A stretch of DNA of 15,073 nucleotides from Planctomycetota bacterium (GCA_009924765.1 RFQW01000006.1:1-15073); one strand, 5' to 3'; positions 6,427 to 14,481 are shown, numbered from the stretch's first letter. Translations and numbers: made by a program. Notes: generated from the sequence alone by a model not told the origin.

Positions 6427-9090
6427 TCAGTTTGCGCAGGCACCGAAGTCGAGCATGATCAGCGCCAGGTCGCCCGCGTCCACGACACCGCTGCGATCCT
6501 GATCGGCCGGTCCGCCGAACTCGCCCCAACTGAGCAGCAGCATGGCCACGTCGCCCGAGTCGACGGCGCCTGAACCGTCCAGATCGCCGCGGCAGATCTG
6601 CGGCGTATCCGCGCCGTTCGCCGCGTCGCTGCCTGCATCCATCTCGTCGCCGTCGTAGAAGCCGTCCGCGTCGCGATCCACGCCGATGCGCTCCTGCGAG
6701 CCGGCGGGCACCACCGTGTAGGTGAGTTCGCTGCCGACCGCCGCGCGCGCCAGCAGATTGCTGGGCGTGATCGACTCGGCGCGGCGATCGGACTGGAAGC
6801 GCCCGCCGATCAGCATCCATCCACGCTGCTCGCCGTTCTGCATGCCTTTCACCACCAGGCCCACGGATCCGGCGTTGGCCAGCGTGAGCATCTGCGTGAT
6901 CAGCGCGGCGTTGTCGCCGCTGCCGCCCGCGTTGCTGGCGGTTGTCTGCACGCCCACGGCGGCGTGCGTGTCGCTTCCGAAGCTCAGCACATACGCCTCG
7001 ATGTCGCGCTTCTGGGTGGTGCCGGTGGCGCCGGCAGGGAAGTTGAAGCCCACGCTCAGCACGTTCTGGATGGTCGAGTCCTCACCCGCGTGATCGAAGC
7101 CGAATCCGTACTTCGCGGTCTGCGAGGTGCGATCGGCACCCACCTTGCGGTAGCTGTCGCGCAGCGGCGCATTCTTGCGGTTCTGGTCGTCGCCGGCTCC
7201 GGGGATGTCGATCACGTTGTTGCTGCCTGGCGTGCCCGCATGGCATGCCACGCAGGTGAGGCCGGGAGGCGCGCCGAAGAGGCGCGAGGTGTTGAACACG
7301 GTCTGCCCCGCGACCGGATTGCCGGTGAAGCCGCCTGCGACCGTCACCGACGACTTCAGCGAGTTGTCCATGTTGCGGTTCGGGTTCGGCGGAAAGGTGA
7401 GGCTGCCGAGGTAGCTGGTCAGCTGCGACATCTCCGCGGTGGTGATCTCGGCTGAGCGGCCCTGCAGATGCGTGTAGGCCTCGTTGAACTCCGACAGGTC
7501 GCGCTTCTCGCCGCGCCAGTGGAAGGGCTCGTTGCCGATGATGCCCACCAGCGTCTGCGTGGTCATGTAGCCCTTCATGGGGTGCCACGAGGTGCAGCCG
7601 GGCACCTGGCAACTCTGGTCGAACAGCTTCACGGTTCCCTGCGGATCACCAAGATCCCATCCCAGGCGGTCGGAGCGGCCGTCCACGTGGCACGAGGCAC
7701 ACGATGCCTGGCCCAGGCCCGACGTGCGATGCGTGTCATACAGGAACGGCCTGCCCGCCTTCACATCGGAAGGGGTGGGGTCGTGCAGCGTCAGGCGGCC
7801 GATCTCCGTGCGAGTGGAGGTGCTGACGATCGACAGCGATCCCTCGAAACGATTCAGCACGAACAGCCGGGCGCCATTGCCCGAGAGCGCGAGTCCGGTG
7901 GGGCCCTCGCCAACGGCGATGTTGTCCACGCGCGTACCGGTGCCGCTGGTCACGATCACGTTGTTCGATCCCAGGCCCGCAACATAGGTGGTGCCATCCG
8001 CAGCCACCACCACGCCGCGCGGATCGCCGATGGACGCGTCCTTGGACACGTCGGGGATGGAGGTCTGCGTGTAGGTGAGGTGCGGATTCAGGTCGATCGA
8101 GGTGGCCGTGGTGCTGCCCGACGGAATGGTGGCCATCATCGAACGGATGAAGACGCTGTTCACGTTGGCCGTGTAACGCAGTTCGTTGCGCGACTCCACA
8201 CCAACGGCAACCACGTTGCCCGAAGTGGGCGACACCGCCACGCCCGCCACGATGGTCATGAAGCCCTTCACGTAGGTGGTGGCCAGCGAGTTGGCCGTGA
8301 TCACGGCCAGATCGTTGTCGAGCACGTCCCAGGTGATCAGGCTGGTCCAGTCACGGCCGTTGCCGTCGATCCAGCGGTTCGATGCATTCTTGCGCGCCAC
8401 GTGCGCCACCTTGGGCGGGGTGGGAAGTGAACTTGAGATCGCCGGCGAGAAACCTGTGCCGGCGTTCGGCGGAGGATTGGCACCCGCGTACGGACCGTTC
8501 CTGTTGTTCACGATCGTCTCGGGAATGATGGTGCTGTGGTTGCCCGACTCGAAGATGGCCAGATACACCTTCGAGCCATCCGGACTCACGGCCATTGCAC
8601 GAGGAGACGCACCCTGGATCGCAACCGTCTGCGCCGCGGTGGCTGCGTTCGCCGGATCAAGCACCACCACCGTGCTGGTGAGCGGCAGCGACACGAACGC
8701 GCGCTGCGGCGAACCTGCAAACGCCACATCCGCTGGTTCATCGCCCACGCTGATCGTCACGCGAAGCGTGGTCAGATCGACCACGCTCACGGAGTCGGAG
8801 ATCTGGTTCACCACCCACGCCTCGGTGTTGCTGCGCGCGCGCACCGACACGGGATCCAGGCCCACGCTCACCGAACCGCGGCGGTTGAAGGTGCTGCCGG
8901 CCACATCGAACACCTCCAGACGGTTGTCGGGCGTGTTCACCACCAGCAGCGTGGCGCCGTTCGGGGTCACTTCCACCGAATGGGTCTGCGGCGACTCCCA
9001 GTTCACATAGGTGCTGGTACGGCCAAGGGCTGCGCTCGTGATGGCGGTCAGCACGAGGCAAGCGATCGTGAGGTGGCGGATCTGGCGCAT
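6427..9090 (-). CDS. exported beta-propeller / di-haem cytochrome / dockerin-like repeat protein
   Basis: With the ATG at 9090 the product has 887 residues and a clean Sec signal peptide (about 1-23, core LTIACLVLTAITSAALG). An in-frame GTG at 9114 would add 8 residues. The first ~440 residues are YVTN/NHL-type propeller blades, e.g. HSVEVTPNGATLLVVNTPDNRLEVFDV and VGEGPTGLALSGNGARLFVLN. Two c-type haem sites follow: CASCH (464-468) and CVACH (613-617). The stretch HWRGEKRDLSEFNEAY (about 524-539) is typical of the MauG/cytochrome c peroxidase-like group. Near 805-830 is an aspartate-rich DRDADGFYDGDE segment that probably binds calcium. Two dockerin-like repeats close the protein: GDLDGSGAVDSGD and DQDRSGVVDAGD. 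The likely place is periplasm or cell surface, with a redox role; substrate unknown. It is flanked by the two regulator paralogues. Confidence 0.92.
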   Translation of the reverse strand: MRQIRHLTIACLVLTAITSAALGRTSTYVNWESPQTHSVEVTPNGATLLVVNTPDNRLEVFDVAGSTFNRRGSVSVGLDPVSVRARSNTEAWVVNQISDSVSVVDLTTLRVTISVGDEPADVAFAGSPQRAFVSLPLTSTVVVLDPANAATAAQTVAIQGASPRAMAVSPDGSKVYLAIFESGNHSTIIPETIVNNRNGPYAGANPPPNAGTGFSPAISSSLPTPPKVAHVARKNASNRWIDGNGRDWTSLITWDVLDNDLAVITANSLATTYVKGFMTIVAGVAVSPTSGNVVAVGVESRNELRYTANVNSVFIRSMMATIPSGSTTATSIDLNPHLTYTQTSIPDVSKDASIGDPRGVVVAADGTTYVAGLGSNNVIVTSGTGTRVDNIAVGEGPTGLALSGNGARLFVLNRFEGSLSIVSTSTRTEIGRLTLHDPTPSDVKAGRPFLYDTHRTSGLGQASCASCHVDGRSDRLGWDLGDPQGTVKLFDQSCQVPGCTSWHPMKGYMTTQTLVGIIGNEPFHWRGEKRDLSEFNEAYTHLQGRSAEITTAEMSQLTSYLGSLTFPPNPNRNMDNSLKSSVTVAGGFTGNPVAGQTVFNTSRLFGAPPGLTCVACHAGTPGSNNVIDIPGAGDDQNRKNAPLRDSYRKVGADRTSQTAKYGFGFDHAGEDSTIQNVLSVGFNFPAGATGTTQKRDIEAYVLSFGSDTHAAVGVQTTASNAGGSGDNAALITQMLTLANAGSVGLVVKGMQNGEQRGWMLIGGRFQSDRRAESITPSNLLARAAVGSELTYTVVPAGSQERIGVDRDADGFYDGDEMDAGSDAANGADTPQICRGDLDGSGAVDSGDVAMLLLSWGEFGGPADQDRSGVVDAGDLALIMLDFGACAN

Positions 9091-9357
9091 GGGGGTCGTC
9101 TGGTCTCCGCGCACTTTGGCAGCGATGCGCGACCAAGGGAAGGGAAATGGCCAAATTTGTCGGAAATGGCCCGCTCATCGGTCCGGCAGCACCGGGACGC
9201 GTGCCGATTGGCGGGTGGGGGGTATGGCTGGCGAGCGCTCCCGGGCAACCGCGGGTGATCGGCCATGAGGGCGGAATGCGGCACCCAAGCACAGACTTTG
9301 GGGCATCCAAGCAGGTCGCCTCACTCGGCCCTGCTCCGAAGCCATACAACTGGTGTC
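9091..9357. promoter_or_regulatory. divergent intergenic region with a spaced direct repeat
   Basis: This 267-bp region lies between the cytochrome-like gene (-) and the second regulator gene (+). It holds a 10-bp direct repeat, GGAAATGGCC, at 9143-9152 and 9162-9171. The copies start 19 bp apart, about two helical turns, and flank an 8-bp palindrome CAAATTTG (9152-9159). The arrangement resembles an operator for a dimeric or tandem-binding regulator. TACAAC (9345-9350) ends 7 nt before the regulator ATG. For the cytochrome-like gene, GGAGA lies 13 nt upstream of the ATG, too far for a good Shine-Dalgarno sequence, and no clear -10 element was found. Confidence 0.45.
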
Positions 9358-10242
9358 ATGGCCGACGCCGCGATCGATGTGCGCAGGGAGGGGCTGATCG
9401 AGTTCCTGCTCGACTTCCACACCATGGCGGTGTGGGAGGTGCTGCGTCGGGCCGGCAAGCCGCTGCCCGTGTTGGCGCTCGCGGAGTGGGCGGACAGTCC
9501 GCTGGCTGTCACGCAGCATGCGCTGGATCAACTGGAGTCGTTCGGCCTGGTGAAGCGCTTGCCGGCAGCGGGGCGTCGCAGAACCATCACCTACGAAGTG
9601 ACCTGTGATCACATCGCGATCGCGGGTGACCTGCAGAAGCCGGACGAAGCCGCGCTGTTCAAGAGCTACTACGAACGCTTCGCCGCGCACACCGAGGCGG
9701 TGCTCGGGCGCGGTGGCTTCGTTGAAATTGCGGACCGCCCCGATGCCTGGATGCACTTCTTCTCCGAGCCCGTGACGCTGAGCGAGTCGGAGCTGCGTGG
9801 CCTGCGCCGTCGCGTGGGCGCGCTGACCACCTACCTGAAGATGGCCCGGGATCGTCATGTGGGCCACCACGCCGGCAAGATGGACCCCTGCAACTACTAC
9901 GCGCACTTTCGCGTGCAGCCGCTGCGCCGGGCCATGCTTCCGCAGCCCGAGATCGTGATGCAGGCGCGAGGCGTGCCGGCGGAGCCCGAGTCGAAGGAGA
10001 TGGTGCGATGGCAATCGCTCTCGCCGCGCGAGCGTGAAGTGGCGATGCAGCTTGGCGCGGGCTCCACACAGAAGGAGATCGCCGGTGCGTTGCGCATCTC
10101 GCCCAACACCGTGGGAACGCTCACCAAGCGCATGTACGCCAAGCTGGGCGTGCGCCGCCGCGCCGATCTGGTGAACAGTCTGCAGTGGCTGGGTGATGGC
10201 GACGATGAGGCGCCCCCGCCGCGTGTCGCGGCACGCCGATGA
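9358..10242 (+). CDS. dual-HTH transcriptional regulator (winged HTH + LuxR-type HTH), copy 2
   Basis: This 294-residue paralogue of the regulator at 5532-6401 aligns without gaps from residue 1 to about 200, with roughly half of the residues identical by eye. The winged helix (about 18-85) has the wing AAGRRRTITYEVT. The middle domain keeps LFK-x-YYERF (100-107), D165, H167, C178-N179-x-Y181 and QPEIV. The LuxR-type HTH (about 220-278) reads LSPREREVAMQLGAGSTQKEIA, then ISPNTVGTLTKRMYAKLGV. The tail is acidic, then proline/arginine-rich, unlike copy 1. The frame opens at 9265, but ATG 9358 matches the paralogue's first residue and follows TACAAC by 7 nt. It is transcribed divergently from the cytochrome-like gene, a common layout for a regulator and its target (inference). 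The 3' end converges on the lipoprotein gene with a 37-bp gap. Confidence 0.9.
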   Translation: MADAAIDVRREGLIEFLLDFHTMAVWEVLRRAGKPLPVLALAEWADSPLAVTQHALDQLESFGLVKRLPAAGRRRTITYEVTCDHIAIAGDLQKPDEAALFKSYYERFAAHTEAVLGRGGFVEIADRPDAWMHFFSEPVTLSESELRGLRRRVGALTTYLKMARDRHVGHHAGKMDPCNYYAHFRVQPLRRAMLPQPEIVMQARGVPAEPESKEMVRWQSLSPREREVAMQLGAGSTQKEIAGALRISPNTVGTLTKRMYAKLGVRRRADLVNSLQWLGDGDDEAPPPRVAARR

Positions 10243-10279
10243 TGGTGCGATGCGGTTGCGCGTCGATGCGGCGACGGAA

Positions 10280-11524
10280 TCAGGAATTGCGCACGCGCTG
10301 CGGGATCAGCCGCACCACCACCAGACCACCGATCAGCAGCGCCACGATACCCGCGCTGCCCCAGAGCAGGCGATCGATGGTCCCGGTGCTGAACCGATCG
10401 GCACCGGCGGCGGCATCGCGCCATGTTGGCGACTCCACCAGCGAATCGCCGGCCTTCACGAGGGCAGCCAGCTTGTCCGCCGATGCACCCGTCTCCTTCA
10501 GGATGTCCTTGATGTCCTGCGTGGTCACGCCGCCGCTGCCGTCGCCCGGGTGATCGAAGCGCGCGACCAGCCCGTCGATCGCCTGCACGATGCGCAGCAC
10601 CTGCTCGCTCAAAAGCTTGGCCGAAGCCATGGTCTCGCGCGCCTCTGCCATCACGGGCACCAGATCCTTGCGGCTCTCCTCGACCAGTCGGATCGTTTCG
10701 GCGCGTTCCCTGTCAAGTTGCGCGAAGAACGCCTCGCGCTGCGCGGTGATCTCGCGCGACACGATGTCGGTCACGCGCAGCGAGGTGAGTTCGGCCTGCT
10801 GTCCGATCACGTAGGGATATCGCGCGGCGTACCACAGTGCGCGTTCGCCAAGCAGTCGGGCATCGTCGATGGCGGACGTCACCTCGTCGACCTCCTTCAG
10901 CAGACCGTCGGCCAGCTTCCGATCCTCCAGTGTGAGTTCATTGCGATCGCTCGCGAAGTCGGAGAGCCGCACGAACGACACCAGCACCTGTCGGGGGTGC
11001 GCCTCGATCCAGGCGTTGATGAGGCGATCCAGTTCACGCAGCTGTTCCGCTGCGAGGAAGCGGGATGCCTTGCTCATCATCTCGCCACGAGCCTCTGTCA
11101 GTCGTTCCTTGGCCGGGCCGACCAGATTGCCGGGAATGCCATGACCGGCCCAGGTGTGCTCCAGCGCCCAGGTCTGCAGTGTGGCCAGAACGAGTAGATC
11201 CAGCATGGCCACGCGCGGGTTCGGCCCCACGGCGATGTCGAGCGAAGCGCCCATGCCGTTGCGCAGGAACGACACGCCGTTGAAGCGTGTCTGCATGCTG
11301 ATGTCCGGAGCCGACTGCAGCACAATCATCGACTCGCCGAGCGCGATGTTCCAGTCATCCGACATCGACATCACCGTCGACTGAAGCGCCTGAGGGTCGA
11401 TGTCCGTCACGGGACCGGCAGCGATGGGGCGCTGCGATGTGGAGTTTGACTGTGAGGGGGCACTGCACGCCGCAGAAAGCAGCGTGACGATGGCAAGACA
11501 GGAAGCTGCGGCGATCTTCAGCAA
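10280..11524 (-). CDS. putative lipoprotein with helical core and C-terminal membrane helix
   Basis: I do not recognise this 414-residue protein. It begins with a lipoprotein-type signal (hydrophobic core ending LLSAAC, candidate lipidated cysteine at 20) and a Ser/Thr/Gln-rich linker. It ends with a strong transmembrane segment (about 387-405) followed by RLIPQRVRNS, a basic tail suggesting a cytoplasmic C-terminus. The region about 140-320 is rich in charged and hydrophobic residues spaced as in long helices, with a likely coiled coil at about 255-320 (REAFFAQLDRERAETIRLVEE). A glycine-rich hinge (DHPGDGSGG, 324-332) follows. The start is TTG at 11524: an in-frame stop lies a few codons upstream, no in-frame ATG intervenes, and AAGGA sits 7 nt before TTG. 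It follows the autotransporter gene by 37 bp on the same strand, probably as one operon. Confidence 0.82.
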   Translation of the reverse strand: MLKIAAASCLAIVTLLSAACSAPSQSNSTSQRPIAAGPVTDIDPQALQSTVMSMSDDWNIALGESMIVLQSAPDISMQTRFNGVSFLRNGMGASLDIAVGPNPRVAMLDLLVLATLQTWALEHTWAGHGIPGNLVGPAKERLTEARGEMMSKASRFLAAEQLRELDRLINAWIEAHPRQVLVSFVRLSDFASDRNELTLEDRKLADGLLKEVDEVTSAIDDARLLGERALWYAARYPYVIGQQAELTSLRVTDIVSREITAQREAFFAQLDRERAETIRLVEESRKDLVPVMAEARETMASAKLLSEQVLRIVQAIDGLVARFDHPGDGSGGVTTQDIKDILKETGASADKLAALVKAGDSLVESPTWRDAAAGADRFSTGTIDRLLWGSAGIVALLIGGLVVVRLIPQRVRNS

Positions 11525-11531
11525 TGCATCA

Positions 11532-11536
11532 TCCTT
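11532..11536 (-). promoter_or_regulatory. Shine-Dalgarno sequence for a TTG start
   Basis: AAGGA on the minus strand lies 7 nt before the TTG at 11524 and supports this rare start codon. The nearby ATG codons are in other frames and run quickly into stops. Confidence 0.6.
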
Positions 11537-11561
11537 GTGTCACGGTTCCGCATGCCGTCAC

Positions 11562-14060
11562 TCAGAACGGGATGTTGATGCCGATCTGCCCGCCGTACAC
11601 GGTGGTGTCGGTCATCGCCATGCCGTTGAACGAGATGTACGCCGTCCAGCGATTCGCGGTGGCGAACTCCAGTCCTGCCTGGAAGCTGGCGCCGTACTGG
11701 TTGTCGGCGCCTTCGCTGTAGGAGAACACCTGCGCACCGCTGAAGCCGTTCGTGGCCGATTCCGACCAGCTGCCGAGCGGCAACTGGGCCACGAACGCGG
11801 CACCCACGTAGGGCGTGAGCCGGTCGCGGCCGATCTCGAAGGACTGCATCACGCGTGCGCCGCCCATCGGCTGCAGCAGGTTCGCGTCCTGACTCGACAC
11901 GCTCAGATCCAGACTGCCGGCACCCGTCTCGTTGTAGCTGCCACGCGTGTAGTAGCCGTAGTCCAGACTCATGTAGGGCTGCAGCACGGCCTTGTCGCCA
12001 AGCTTCAGGTTCAGGCCACCTTCGCCGCCCACCATCGCACCCCACACGTTGGCCGTGGAGTTGGCGGTGCGGATCAATCCCGGAATCTGGATGTTGCGCG
12101 ACTGGTCCGCCTGGTTGTAGCCCGCCATGGCGTAGCCCTGCACGTACGAGGCGCCATCCTGCGGTGACCAGCTGGCGTATCCGCCGAAATTCAGGCCCAT
12201 CAGCGAGGTCTGCGTGTTGCCCAGCGTGCTCTGGATCGACAGGTCGCCAGGCGTGAAACCGGCGAAGGCGCCCGCCAGCAATCCGCTGTCGAGCGCTGCG
12301 TCGGCGCCGAACATCACGCCGCCCATGGCCGCGCTGTAGTCGCCCTGCGCATACGACTGGCCGTTCACGTTCTCATAGAAGCCGTAGCCACGACCCCACA
12401 CGCGCGCGCCATCCTGCGGCGAGGCGCCATTGATGCCGGCATTCACGGCCAGCGGCTGCATGGCGGTGTCGCCGCCGGGGGAGAGCTGATCCAGCGCGCA
12501 TGTGCGGAAATCCCCGTCATCGGGATTGTCCGAAGGCTGGAAGGTGTCCTGGCCGTTCGCGCGTGCCGCCGCGTTTCCGATGCCGCCGTCGCGAAGTTCC
12601 ATCAGGCGCAGCTTGGCCACCTGACCCGCCTGACTCATGGAGTTGAAGGTGGTGTTGGGCAGCGCGTCGGGGTTGGCGGCCACGGCTGCCGTCACGATGG
12701 CGCCTGGCAGCACCTGGGGGGTCAGAAGCAACAACGTGGCGCCCACGTACTGCGCGTCCGAAGTCTGCGTGGGTCGCTGATTGATCGCGTTGATCTGATT
12801 GACGGCGCTCACCAGCTGCGTGTTGTTCACCGACCCGATGTTGGTCTGCGTGGAGCCGGGAACCGAGATTGCTTGATTGGGCGCGGCAGTGATCGTGAAG
12901 ACGCCAGTACCGCCGGCCCCTGGCGTGGTGCTCCACTGGAACGTCGCACCTGAGGCGTCGGTGTTCGGGTTGGATGGATCAAGCAACATCACCGAGTACT
13001 GGTTGTTCAGCGGATCGAGCAGTGACAGCGCCAGACTCTGCGGCACCTCGCCGGGCATGGTGCCCGCCGTGATCACCGTGTAGTTAACCGGGGGCGAGCC
13101 ATTGGCTGGAATCAGCGGTCCGCCCGAGGTGCTCGCGTTGTAGATCAGGTCCACCGTCGCCTGATTCAGTCCATTGAGCGAACCTCCCACGGCCAGCTTG
13201 TCTGCCGTGGTGGAGCCCGAGTACAGCATCGATTCGATGAACGCATTGGCGATCGAGGCGTTGCCAGTCGTCGTCAACGTGCCAGCTGTGGTGCCGTTGC
13301 CCAGCTGGATCGTGCCGTTGAAGCCCGAGCCGGTACCGATCGCGCCCACGGTGCCCGGTCCGCTCAGGAAGCCGCCGTTGCCCACGATCGTCTGGGTCGC
13401 CGTGGCACCGTTCAGCGACAAGATGCCCCCCGAGTTCAGCACGATGCCCGCGGTGCCGGTCAGGCTGCTGGTCGCCGACGTGGTCAACTGAATCTGCTGC
13501 AGCGTGAGGAAGCTGCTGCCCGTGTCGATGTTGCCGTTCCAGTTCAGCTGCTGGGTGCCGGTCGCGCCGTGCAGCAGCAGATTGGCGTCGAGGCGCATGT
13601 TCTGGAATGCGGTGGTGGTGATGCTGTTGCCGATCGTGAGATCGGACGCGGTGAGCACCTGCAGGCCGCCAGTACCGATGCCGTTCACGGTGTCCACCCG
13701 CACGCGCGCGCCATCCAGAAGCAGCTGGCCGGAGTAGGAGCCCGTACCGAAGTTCAGTGCAACGGTACTGTTCGACGCGAGGCCGTCCGCGTTGAAGACA
13801 CGCAGGTCACCCTGGCCCTGGACAGCGCCCGCCAACGTGAGGTTGCCGGAACCGCCGCCCGCGGAGCTGACATCGATCGTCGAACGCGCGCCAGTGCCGC
13901 CGGTGTCAAGCACCCCGAAGAAGGTCGCCGCCCGGGAGTCGATGTAGCGCAGGGTGGTGTTGGTGCCGTCGAGGCCGAGCGAGAGGTAGTTCGAGTTGGT
14001 GATCCAGTCCCGGTCGCCGATGGTGAGCTTGCTCGCCGATGGTGAGCTTGCTGCCATCAA
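11562..14060 (-). CDS. autotransporter, main part (passenger and beta-barrel), split from its N-terminus
   Basis: As written, this frame encodes 832 residues, but its first ~15 codons are an artefact of a 19-bp duplication. With one repeat copy removed, the gene runs from 14481 to 11562 and encodes 966 residues with an N-terminal signal peptide. The passenger is low-complexity, rich in Gly, Ser, Thr and Asn, with repeated beta-helix-like rungs (e.g. GTGGLQVLTASDLTIGNS). The last ~282 residues form an autotransporter beta-barrel: it begins GARVWGRGYGFYE, contains alternating aromatic/hydrophobic strands, and ends in INIPF with a terminal phenylalanine, as outer-membrane proteins usually do. 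Type V secretion across an outer membrane is the known role of this domain; the passenger's target is unknown. A lipoprotein gene follows 37 bp downstream on the same strand. Confidence 0.88.
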   Translation of the reverse strand: MMAASSPSASKLTIGDRDWITNSNYLSLGLDGTNTTLRYIDSRAATFFGVLDTGGTGARSTIDVSSAGGGSGNLTLAGAVQGQGDLRVFNADGLASNSTVALNFGTGSYSGQLLLDGARVRVDTVNGIGTGGLQVLTASDLTIGNSITTTAFQNMRLDANLLLHGATGTQQLNWNGNIDTGSSFLTLQQIQLTTSATSSLTGTAGIVLNSGGILSLNGATATQTIVGNGGFLSGPGTVGAIGTGSGFNGTIQLGNGTTAGTLTTTGNASIANAFIESMLYSGSTTADKLAVGGSLNGLNQATVDLIYNASTSGGPLIPANGSPPVNYTVITAGTMPGEVPQSLALSLLDPLNNQYSVMLLDPSNPNTDASGATFQWSTTPGAGGTGVFTITAAPNQAISVPGSTQTNIGSVNNTQLVSAVNQINAINQRPTQTSDAQYVGATLLLLTPQVLPGAIVTAAVAANPDALPNTTFNSMSQAGQVAKLRLMELRDGGIGNAAARANGQDTFQPSDNPDDGDFRTCALDQLSPGGDTAMQPLAVNAGINGASPQDGARVWGRGYGFYENVNGQSYAQGDYSAAMGGVMFGADAALDSGLLAGAFAGFTPGDLSIQSTLGNTQTSLMGLNFGGYASWSPQDGASYVQGYAMAGYNQADQSRNIQIPGLIRTANSTANVWGAMVGGEGGLNLKLGDKAVLQPYMSLDYGYYTRGSYNETGAGSLDLSVSSQDANLLQPMGGARVMQSFEIGRDRLTPYVGAAFVAQLPLGSWSESATNGFSGAQVFSYSEGADNQYGASFQAGLEFATANRWTAYISFNGMAMTDTTVYGGQIGINIPF

Positions 14061-14481
14061 GGATGCCGAGCGCGCTCTTCCAGTTCAACAGGTAGGAGTC
14101 AGGCCCCAGGATGAGATTGCCACCGCTACTCACTTGCAGGAAGGTCGGCGAGCCGAAGGTCTCACCCTGCCTCGCCGGCTGAACGACCAGCGTCACGCCC
14201 GGCGAAAGATCGAAGATCGGATTGGCGCCGTCGACGAGCCAGGTGCCCGAGAAGAACTGGGTGCCGCCACCCGTGATCGCCAGGGTGGAATCGCCGGTGC
14301 CGCCCGTGCCGAACTGCAGGATCGAGCCGATGTCCGCGCCGCTGGACAGCGTCACGGTGTCGCCCGTCGGAATCAGCGTGGGGCCGGCGGCGGCGGCAGG
14401 CATGGCGATGCATGCCAACGAAGTCGGCAGAACCCAGAGCGACATCATCGGAGAACGCGGCGCAGAAGTGGAAGAGTCCAT
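13906..14481 (-). CDS. N-terminal fragment of the autotransporter (frameshifted)
   Basis: This 191-codon frame supplies the missing start of the autotransporter. Only about the first 145-150 codons are genuine; after the 19-bp duplication at 14015-14052 the frame is wrong, turning to a His/Arg-rich sequence until the stop at 13906. The protein starts MDSSTSAPRS, then a Sec signal peptide with hydrophobic core (about 12-32) ending PAAAA. Passenger sequence follows, e.g. DTVTLSSGADIGSILQFGTGG and SGGNLILGPDSYLLNWKSALG. It ends in GSKLTIG, the same residues that restart in the downstream frame as SKLTIGDRD. The ATG at 14481 is preceded 6 nt upstream by TAGAAT, with no Shine-Dalgarno sequence. 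Confidence 0.75.
   Translation of the reverse strand: MDSSTSAPRSPMMSLWVLPTSLACIAMPAAAAGPTLIPTGDTVTLSSGADIGSILQFGTGGTGDSTLAITGGGTQFFSGTWLVDGANPIFDLSPGVTLVVQPARQGETFGSPTFLQVSSGGNLILGPDSYLLNWKSALGILDGSKLTIGEQAHHRRPGLDHQLELPLARPRRHQHHPALHRLPGGDLLRGA
14015..14052. repeat. 19-bp perfect tandem duplication causing a frameshift
   Basis: The 19-bp unit CGCCGATGGTGAGCTTGCT occurs twice head to tail, at 14015-14033 and 14034-14052. Because 19 is not a multiple of three, the second copy breaks the autotransporter frame. Removing one copy makes 14481-11562 a single 967-codon frame including the stop. It may be a slipped-strand mutation in the strain or an assembly error. Confidence 0.92.

Noticed and set aside
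7468..8430. 320-codon plus-strand frame within the cytochrome-like gene
   Set aside because: It is opposite a multi-domain protein with clear motifs, and its His/Arg/Gly-rich sequence has no domain.
10193..11197. 334-codon plus-strand frame over the lipoprotein gene
   Set aside because: The opposite strand has the lipobox, Shine-Dalgarno sequence and membrane helix; this frame also overlaps the end of regulator copy 2.
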